From Blastobasis lacticolella (lineage: Eukaryota > Arthropoda > Insecta > Lepidoptera > Blastobasidae): a stretch of DNA of 64,000 nt. The stretch spans positions 15,041,001 to 15,105,000 of the forward strand of contig LR990054.1 of the NCBI GenBank assembly GCA_905147135.1, written 5' to 3'. Below the pieces are notes generated by a model. The model did no database searches. It saw only the letters and a program-made list of their open reading frames with translations, and was not told the origin of the DNA. Positions 56,019 to 64,000 of the stretch are shown here, piece after piece. The stretch's first letter is position 1. Each line of letters opens with the position of its first letter. Both the position numbers and the translations under genes were made by a program.

Positions 56019-56099
56019 ATTGTTCGATGAACCTGTTGCCTTAGAATTTATTTAACCATTGATTGTACACAAGATTGTTACAAATCTATATGACATCAT

Positions 56100-56546
56100 G
56101 TATCAGACAACAAGAAGAGAAGCACGATGAGTTTGTCTGAATTAAAATTGTTTAGCCCAGAACTTAGCACCGCAAGGAGTCTCGTCTCGATCTAGAGAGA
56201 ATTAGAATAACAATAAAATAGTGGGCGAAGTCGCCACTCAACCTAAAAGCCGCACTTGGCTGCCCGCTAGCCTGCTCTATCTCACAAGGCGGAGTGAGAA
56301 AGCGCTATACAAAAACCTCGGTGTATACTTTCATCAGTTGAAACGCACGCGGTGCTGTGCCTTGGGAGACGCCGGTCGTGAGACTGTTCCAATCGTTCCA
56401 AATAACAGTCGCATCTTATTGACGATTTTAATAACTGAAGTAGCGGGCCTGATTGTACGGACTTAGTGATTTGTGCCCGAAAAAGTTCTGCTGATTCGCC
56501 GGTGCTTAAATCGCGAAGCCGCCTGAAGTTTTCGTGTTTCCAATAG
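56100..56546 (+). promoter_or_regulatory. Candidate promoter and noncoding first exon
   Basis: About 400 bp of balanced base composition, more GC-rich than its surroundings, ends in tttccaatag followed by a consensus GTGAGT donor at 56547. No long frame is conserved-looking (56221-56466 is weak). It fits a 5' UTR exon whose next exons lie far downstream, perhaps outside the window. Confidence 0.35.
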
Positions 56547-58732
56547 GTGAGTGTAGCCTTTATTTACCTGAAGTAACCTAACTTGAATTCGAATTGGATT
56601 CAGATTAATTTGTCGATCGAGAGGTCAAGTAAGTATGAACTTGTGTTTTATGTACGTTTGTGAATGAGACGTTTTATTTGCATAGGTATGCAAGTGCATC
56701 CCTCTAGCCGCGGTCAGTTTAGACATTAATTCATAATTATAGTACTTAATTATTAAGTCCAGTTAAGTAGTAGATTATATTCTCTGTGGGTGTATAGCTT
56801 ATTAGTTCGACTCTCAAAAGATTAAACAAATATCGTATGTAGATATAGGACTTGTGTAAACCATCATGCCACATTTAAATATATTCCGTTAATTACCAGT
56901 TTTCTTATAGGTACCAGTTTACCTATAACATGCATGGCGCATCCGTGCTTATGTGTGTAGTTAGTGCATATTAGAGATATTAGTCTTATTTTAGCGCCAC
57001 TTGGACGATACCTTTATTCAGATGGAGTATTGGAAACAGTAAAGTTCACTCATAAATAATATATATAATAGATATGTAAATAGTCAATAGGTATAAATAA
57101 TTCTATTAACTTTTTTTCATGAGTAGCTTCATAAGTTTAAAGCCTCCTCTCGCCCAAAATGCTGCGCCCTATTGGGTTCGTATTGTATATAGGTACATAC
57201 CAATGTTATTGTATTATCTTTATAGAAGCAAATAAATATGAATATCATGTACCTACCTCTTTGTTACACTTATAAAAACTACATAATATTTAGAATCTAC
57301 ATCTTTTTCAGTGTTGTCATATCTTGTGTCTTCTTCTCTACTCCTTTCGTTTCTTCTCGTAATCCCATATTTTAAACTGTCTTCCCTTTCTTGTTTTGGC
57401 TACTCTGGGACACCAAGACAATACTGTTTTGCTATGTTTGTACCGCAGTCTTCAAATGAGAGGCTTTTATTTGTAAGGATATAATCTATTTGGTTTCTGT
57501 TCGTTCCGTCGGGTGAAATCTATAAAATAAAATAATCCTTAATGATAGCGTATCACGTCTAGATAACTGCCGAAGAAACCGTTATTATTGTAAATTCCAT
57601 CTTTGAATGCCTACATCTGTTTTAGACATGCAAATTCAATGGCCTCAATAGGATAGTGTTGAAAACAAACTGTTGAAAATATTTTAATAGGTTTTGAAAT
57701 TCAGCTAACTTTCCAGATTATAAGTATTATGTAAGTAAAGTATTTCCTAATTAATCTTTGTAGGTAAATTTAGACTTAATAGAATTGTGCAAATTGTCCA
57801 GTTTCGTAACTTTACATTAGTATGTTGGCTTACCAGCTTACAGTTGGCCATGAAAAGCTTATATGGAAGTGGAAATGAAACTAACAGGAAAGAGGTAGAT
57901 TCTTAGGTCAAAAAACGTGTAAATTATGCCTGACAAAATGTAAACTGAATTTTGTATGGTGTCCAGGGTATTTTGGGTAGGTATGAAATGGTCACGTTTG
58001 TATTGATTGACAACGCTAAGGTTTTCAATTAAAAACTTTTAACGGATTAATCTTTGTTTTATATTATTATCATTTTATCCCGATGTTTCAATCACCTTTC
58101 ATCTACGGTCACGAGTTTTAACTGATTACCAATTAAAAGTTTTTTTTTGTTTTGTTTGGGAGGTTAATTAATTATTTCATAACTAAACAGAAGGAAATGC
58201 AGGACTCAAGTTGCTAGTTAGCAATTGGTTATGGTCTTCCAGATTTCGCAGTATGGCACGCTAGCTTTTGTCCGCGACATCGTCCGCGTATAATTCGGTT
58301 ATAACGTTCCAGACCTGTTGTTTCAGGATAAATTATATTATTTCTATTCTGGGCTATAAGCTATATTACTGCCAAATTTCATCAAATTAAGTAGTTTTTA
58401 CGTGAAAAACATGCGTCTATCCATAAAAACTTTCGTATTATTAGCAGGGTTCTGTCTAATCATTTTCGTAAGACCTCTTCATTTATTCATTTTATAACTG
58501 ACTACTTTTTCGTGTCCCTTAGTCGTATTAGGTACTCTTTACTCTTCCTTATGGTCAGTTGTGTTGTGATTTCTCGGGTGGCAAAAGCAGCTCTTCTCAC
58601 GACATCTCGTCGTTTCTCCGTTATTTACTTGAACCCACCTAATAGCCAGGTTTATTATTCCACATCTGAACCCAGTCCTCGATATTGTAAGTTGGTATTA
58701 GTAAAGTTTAGCTTAATTCAAGAATTAAAGAA
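56547..58732. other. No gene seen
   Basis: AT-rich; could be a long first intron of the candidate exon above. No repeat copies are recognised. Confidence 0.4.
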
Positions 58733-58990
58733 CAGTCCACTTCAGGACTTCGGCCACTCTCACCAAAGAGGAAATTATTGCCATAATCTTCACGCTTGGC
58801 AGGCGGGTTGGAGAACCCAGTGTTTTAAATATAACAATGGAAAACACTGCTGCCCATTTTCGAGCCAATGAAGACTTAGATTTTTTGCCTCTAAAACATT
58901 TGTCGCCTTGTACGACACCCACGAGTGTATGGGGTTGGTGATATTCTTCTGTGCCAGACACCCATAAGAGTCCACCATTCTTAAAACCAC
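58733..58990 (+). repeat. Dispersed repeat R1, copy e
   Basis: Blocks cttcacgcttggcaggcggg, aaaacactgctgcccatttt, then tttgcctctaaaacatttgt and cgacacccacgagtgtatgg. Frames across it on both strands (58512-58871, 58725-59069, 58790-58990) are not genes. Confidence 0.75.
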
Positions 58991-59109
58991 GCGAACGAAG
59001 TCGCGCCTGGCATCTAGTTAGTATTAATTTATAGTACTGCCGCTTACTCTTCGGTAGAGCCACAGTCAAGATGCAGATAAAGCGAAAAAGTACTGAAATC
59101 TATAACCCG

Positions 59110-59350
59110 TATCAGCGATCTGCGCCTGCGCCGGTCCGCAGGTCGTGTTTACGGCGCACTGTGGACAATGGGCTTGTAATTACTGCGCAGTGCGTGGGCG
59201 TCGCGCGCGGCTATCGCCCAATCTAGGCCCACTAATAAGCACTGATTCCAGCTATCACCGGCCAATAACAATGTTTACGACTCGCGTTGAAGGTACGCTT
59301 CGCAGCCATATTTTGGTTCCATTTGTGGGAGCCATTTTGTTGGCTCGAAG
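59110..59350. promoter_or_regulatory. Promoter-like patch
   Basis: GC-richer island with alternating CG-rich palindromic words (tgcgcctgcgccgg, gcgtcgcgcgcgg), a CCAAT box (ggccaataac) and two GCCAT motifs (cagccatattttgg, gagccattttgttgg) resembling YY1/Pho sites. No exon is tied to it on either strand. Confidence 0.3.
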
Positions 59351-60514
59351 GGCCAGTATTTTTGACGGTGTAATTGTTCGTTTTAAAATCAATAAATGTC
59401 CAGGATTTAGACTGACTATGTTGCTCTGGGTAGGATTGCTTCAAAATATCTGCAACCAAACGCCCACAATAATCCCTGGGTAGCATTTGAAAAATGGCCG
59501 CGGCACGATCATTATCTAAGGATCGTGTCTCGAGCATTACTTGTCTTCCTTCGAATTGCTTCGAATATCCTTTCACTGGCTGGAAGGATTAATGTTGCGC
59601 AAGTAGATACGTAACTTATGGCATCGCACGCGGCGTAATCAATACCGAAATTAAGGCTGCGCTGATGAAACTTCTTTGTTGTTTAAACAACAACTTTTGT
59701 ATACCATTGTGTTTCAATATTTTGTTCATAATGTTTGTTGTTTTGCGTTTACAAAGTTTTTATATTTTATAAGGATGGATAACCAGCTCGCTGCTGGTAT
59801 CGAGTAGATCCTCCCTTTGTTCACAGATCCTTGATTCGGCTGAATAGCTTTAGGTTTATAATACCAACGATAGCTACAACCTGACTTATACGTTTCTTCG
59901 CGTAGGTATAATATTAAAGTTCAAGTTGGAGCGTTGAATTTTCCCTTAGCTCTAGATTTTACGTGAAAGGCACATCGAGCTTACAATGTTTCTCTTTCGA
60001 CCCAGCGTATAAAGTGGCCGCTATATGCGAGTATCGGGTAGCGGCTGCGAATAGGTAAAACGGATTCCTGGTAACTGGAAACCAGAGACCTGACGAGGGA
60101 AAGTTCCTACGAAGTAATGTAGGGCAAACGACGAAATTCTGAAGAATTGTTGTGGAGGTAGGTACGGTTGGTACACTGAAATAACATGATATAGAAAAAT
60201 AAAATAGTAGTTTTACAGAGTTTACTAACTAAATAAATCATGTCACTATATACCTACCTATAGTTGACATAATAAACCTACGTACAACTGTTCGTTTGTA
60301 CGCAAATCATTTAATTTTCACTACATAAAATATGACTTAGGTACAGTGCCGAGGCTTATCATGGTCATCGCTTTTCTAATAAAAAGTTATCTTTTCATTT
60401 AGGTATTTGACCTGGTGGTAAGGAAGTGGCCATTGTCCTTGTTGATGGTGTAGCTGGCTAACTTAGGCAGAGCCTGTATTCTTTACAGGTACCTAATGTT
60501 ACTTCATATAATAA
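59351..60514. other. No gene seen
   Basis: AT-rich, no repeat or coding feature that I can support. The frame at 59232-59576 (minus) overlaps the promoter-like patch and has no homology I recognise. Confidence 0.4.
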
Positions 60515-60705
60515 TCTTGACGCCAATACCCCGGTTGTGCTCTCGCGCGTCATCGCCCGAGCTCCCCCCCCCCCCCCCCTTGACCATAATCTAGGATTTG
60601 GCAGATCAGGTAATTACAGTAGAACCACTACTATCTGACCTCCTTAACCCTCTTAACTAGGGAACCTGACGAGAGTGTATCCTGGTTACACATTCAGTCG
60701 TCTGA
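60515..60705 (-). repeat. SINE family S copy, reversed, with C17 run
   Basis: Reverse complement of the SINE 3' half: ggatttggcagatcaggtaa, ttacagtagaaccactacta and acattcagtcgtctgaat. A 17-base poly-C run at 60564-60580 lies at the site of the ctcgtgcacgag region of other copies. Confidence 0.7.
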
Positions 60706-60972
60706 ATCGACAACGAACAACGAGGGGGACAAAAAATCGTCATCCATTTATGGTAGATGTCCCACCATCTCGTACTAAGCGTTTTGCATCCACTTTTCTT
60801 ATGCGCACTGCAAAGGACTGGAACTCTCTACCTGAGTCATTGTTCCCCGATACGTATAACCTTGGGGTCTTCAAATCAAGAGTGAATAGGTATCTTCTCG
60901 ACCTCATCGTCGCTTTCCATCAGGTGAGTTGAGGTCAAATGCAAGCCTATTATTAATTAAAAAAAAAAAAAA
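60706..60972 (+). mobile_element. 5'-truncated LINE, reverse transcriptase C-terminus
   Basis: A + strand frame ending at 60932 encodes [19 protein letters not shown], then [19 protein letters not shown], the usual C-terminal region of moth CR1/Jockey-like reverse transcriptases. It is followed by a short tail and A-rich run at 60958-60972. It directly abuts the reversed SINE, so one insertion used the other as its edge. Confidence 0.8.
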
Positions 60973-62079
60973 ATGTACTAGTTTTCTCACATGTTTCTCT
61001 CGCTTACGAGTCGGGCTCACTTGCCATTAGGCCACTGACGCTCACCATATAGATAATATAACTTTAAATACCTACTTAAAATCAATAAATTGCCATTTTA
61101 AAACGATATTCCCCACTTAATGCGACCCTGAACCTACATTCGCTTTTGCGTTGAAATTCAAAGGCGCTTTGATCAGCCGTCGCTGACGGGCGGCGCGGTT
61201 GTCTTGATTCATGGAACCACTCAAGGATTCTATTTTTTCATTGACGTTTGCTATTTTTATCGAACGAATAAGAAGAAAACAGTAGCCTATAAAAGCTAGT
61301 TGGATTTAGTGATGTCGGTCTGTAGGTATAGCTGCATTTTTATTTGGAATAGCAAAGCGTCCCATTTGATCTCGCCCTGATGGTAAACCATGATGAGTCT
61401 GAAGATGTTTAAACCTGCTTGTCTAGAAGATTCAGATTGGACCTATTCAGTCTGGGAACTCGAAAGTTTCCTAGTAAATGTTTTCCTGTTACTCATTTTC
61501 CTGTTGATCTGAGTAAATCTGAATTGGTAGTGAGTGATGGGGGCATGAGATACGAGCGACTGCCGACGTGACTTTACCGCAATGTGCGCAGTGCAGCACA
61601 TATATCCTGCATGTCGCAACAGAAGATGAGATGATAAAATTATCTGGATAGTTGTATAATTTGCAACTACCCGCATTACGAAAGTGCGTGCAACAATAAA
61701 ATTGCGTCACCAGCTTCATCGGTTCCGCCGCCTCCGCTGGATTCAGGCTAAGAGACAAGCTGTAATCCGCGATACTGTTATAATGGCCAATTCCAGTAAT
61801 ATCCAGTTCAGCTATAAATCAAAACAGTAAGCTAATATTGTGTTCACTTATTGTTGCTAGTGCAACAAACAGCTCAGTCAAGGTGACTTTAAGTGTAGTG
61901 GTGTTAAATTTAGATATACAAATGTAACTTGCCCAATGAGTTTTGTATTATAAGTACTGTGAAGTCAAAATAAATAATGTCTACGTCTAGTGTTCTACTC
62001 ATAAGTGCTGAAGAATGAATGATTGTTAATTGAAAATTACTTGTTTATTTGTTTTTGGCCAACCGTAAATCCACCAACA
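60973..62079. other. No gene supported
   Basis: AT-rich with one cysteine/histidine-rich minus-strand frame (61758-61489) that I cannot link to any family; it has no splice sites that I trust. Confidence 0.35.
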
Positions 62080-62345
62080 AATAAATAAATAATATAAATA
62101 ATCGTGGACAAATTCACACAGCGCCATCTAACCCCAAAGTAAGCAAAGCTTGTGTTATGGGTGCTAGATAACTGATAAACTACTTATATACTTTTAAATA
62201 CATACTTATTATACATAGAACACCCAGACCCGTAACAGAAATTAAAATTCATCATTTCAATTTCTGCCCGGCCGGGAATCGAACCCGGGACCTCTTGCGT
62301 GACAGACCGGCCGGCATGTTGACCGCTGAACCACTCAGGTCGTCG
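62080..62345 (-). repeat. tRNA-Gly-derived SINE family G, copy 2
   Basis: Near full length on the minus strand: tRNA-like head gaatcgaacccgggacctct with anticodon-arm changes, then ttctgttacgggtctgggtg on the reverse strand, acacaagctttgcttac-type text and (ATT/ATAA)n tail at 62080-62100. Same family as 24211-24484. Confidence 0.88.
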
Positions 62346-63879
62346 AACAAGTCCTGTGACTGTGTTTGTGACTGATTATTATATAAAAAAAATAAGATTA
62401 ACCAATAAATCTTCGGAGAGCAAGTTTATAGAACAAAAAACGTAGCCATTGCTTTATCAACTGTTTGTGGAGTGGCTTTACCGTTCTACGGGCCCACACT
62501 CCCGTCGGCTCACGAACTGAGCTATGCTGAGATAATCGCGCTAGACGGATGGGTCACGAGCGATCGCAGATAGTCCCAAATTGACTCCCTTTGTCAAACT
62601 CGCCGCGAGAACGCCGCGCTAATAATAACCTGCCTCCTTTTGGACGTAATTTATTGTTTCACCAATATCTATCAGTCGATGTGTAATTACGAGATATTGT
62701 GGTGGGAAACCGATGCTGTTTAGTGCGTCTACTTAAGCATGCAGCAAAAATAGGAAATATAGGTAGCTTTACCACCAAACTGAGAAAATATTTCACTGTA
62801 CAAGAAAAAGTGCCTTTGACGTTTGTTTATTTTTACAATATTTGAAACAGTTTATTGTTTTTTAGTGTACCTATTTGTCGTTAGTTTTTTTTATCAGTAT
62901 TCCAAACTCCTTTGCCTATTTTGGTCTTTTATTTTAACCAGCACTGTGCAATATTTTGTCTCGGTACACTTTATCTTTACGTGCACCTTTTCCATTTAAT
63001 TTTCGACTTTGTGCTTTTATTGTTATGGCCCAAGTTAAGAGTCGGTCATTAAATCAGCCGGTAAATTTTCTTTGTTGTCTTTTACGGGGCGCCGGCGCCC
63101 GGGCTTCCATCTTATATCTACTTATATGTAGGCACAATACACGTTTTTATATATGGATGTACCTAGATATTGTGAAAGCCTGCACTTCTTCAATCCTTCC
63201 ATTGGAAATTTTCTCTTTTTAAATGCCAATGACATCACTTACTCTTGAATTGTTTGGTTTCTATCGATTATTAAAGCGAAGAAAGTCACTACAGTTTTAG
63301 TTTCGGATAGTCTATATCTGGAGGAGGTACCTACCAACCTATTGCACTGTATCAGAGTAAGACGTGGACGCTAACTAGAGGAGGATAAGAGGTTGGCTTG
63401 GAAACATTTGCAATGAGAATTGAGAGAAAAGAAACAAATAAGTGTGGAGTTTACTCAAAGAAGATGAATTGAGGCACTTAAAGTTATAGAAAAGTGATAG
63501 CACCTTGAGGCTCAACAACGTTTTAAATGTGATAGTAGAAGGCTAAGTTGAGGAAAAGAGAGGAAGATGAAGGCCAAGAATTGGATATTGGAAGGACGTG
63601 GGATAGAGTCCTGAGCGCCGAAGGATTTTATAATTATAAAGATGACATTTGGTGGGACGGATTCGTAGTTACGAATAAACGGAAACTAGAACATCTACAC
63701 TACCTATAACTGGAGCATAAAGGTACTTATATAATGTAGGCATGTATCTTTATTCATATCTCATTCTCTGGTCTAACCAAGAGAGCTATGAGAGAGTGAT
63801 ACAAACGCATTTCTTGAACTAGATATTAGGAGTGTTCCATCCACCCTACAACTTCATAAACTGGAGCTTCGGTGCGGTT
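62346..63879. other. No gene seen
   Basis: AT-rich flank; frame 62956-63222 is not supported. Some purine-rich sequence near 63400-63600 is not assignable. Confidence 0.4.
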
Positions 63880-64000
63880 GAAATCAATCGCGCACGAGTG
63901 TCCTCACACTGCGCGCGCGATCGTTTGAGATAACGACTTATTTATCACCATCCGCCGCGACCACCGCCGCCGCAGCGACCGCCTTGTTAGCCCTGGACTG
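63880..64000. promoter_or_regulatory. Start of a GC-rich segment at window edge
   Basis: Sequence turns sharply GC-rich (ctgcgcgcgcgatcg, then repeated GCCGCC/GCG words) over the last 120 bp. By analogy with the leaders of the KCTD gene it may be a promoter or 5' UTR of a gene beyond the edge. Confidence 0.25.

Noticed and set aside
58512..59069. Protein-coding frames on both strands near 58.5-59 kb
   Set aside because: They lie across dispersed repeat R1 and disagree between copies.
1..64000. CRISPR array, operon, phage or rRNA features
   Set aside because: No regularly spaced direct repeats of that kind, no prokaryotic gene arrangement and no rRNA-like conserved blocks; the content is insect nuclear DNA.

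Overview
This window is nuclear DNA of an insect, almost certainly a moth or butterfly (Lepidoptera). The signs are an AT-rich background, intron-containing animal genes with GT-AG junctions, and dense retroelement and MITE debris of kinds common in moth genomes, including LINE tails, tRNA-derived SINEs, foldback MITEs and a Bel-Pao gag relic. There is no bacterial or phage content, no CRISPR array and no operon.

Host genes from left to right: (1) the last coding exon of an unrecognised + strand gene (4678-4798) with a poly(A) signal. (2) A single-exon, very GC-rich KCTD8/12/16-type BTB gene (6203-6901, +). (3) The - strand oligoribonuclease REXO2 (18127-19319, two coding exons seen). (4) Two weak candidate exons on + (23624-23674, 27123-27343) embedded in transposons. 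(5) A complete LETM1 gene (30610-43272, +, seven exons, 759 codons), the mitochondrial inner-membrane cation exchanger; junctions were placed base by base and the phases agree throughout. (6) The large 3' coding exon of a KIAA0232 homologue (50474-52387, +). Possible first exons or promoters lie near 47.5, 48.35, 49.4, 56.5 and 59.2 kb, and a GC-rich start at 63.9 kb may belong to a gene beyond the right edge.

Most of the rest is transposable-element material: a LINE reverse-transcriptase fragment (181-898); a CRE-bearing MITE pair (1404-1665, 55771-56018); tRNA-like SINEs (from 10010, 13066, 40770 and others); a PHD-tailed transposase relic (12329-12589); a mariner-like relic with long inverted repeats (15334-15836); a mitochondrial nad4 insertion (17300-17775); four copies of one MITE family (19.7-27.8 kb); an inverted pair of a 420-bp MITE (20.8 and 28.2 kb); a Bel-Pao gag relic (22.4-23.35 kb); a hAT element with a perfect 8-bp target duplication (25008-25641); and a Harbinger-type MITE with TTA duplications (42204-42775). 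Several are nested, so relative ages can be read.

The most interesting host observation is in LETM1. The exon after the EF-hand exon is partly duplicated downstream (41484-41597), with an in-frame acceptor and an intact donor. Eight of nine differences between the copies are synonymous, as expected for a constrained alternative exon. The reading frame after the LETM1 stop codon also stays open for 52 codons through a 33-bp (11-codon) tandem repeat.
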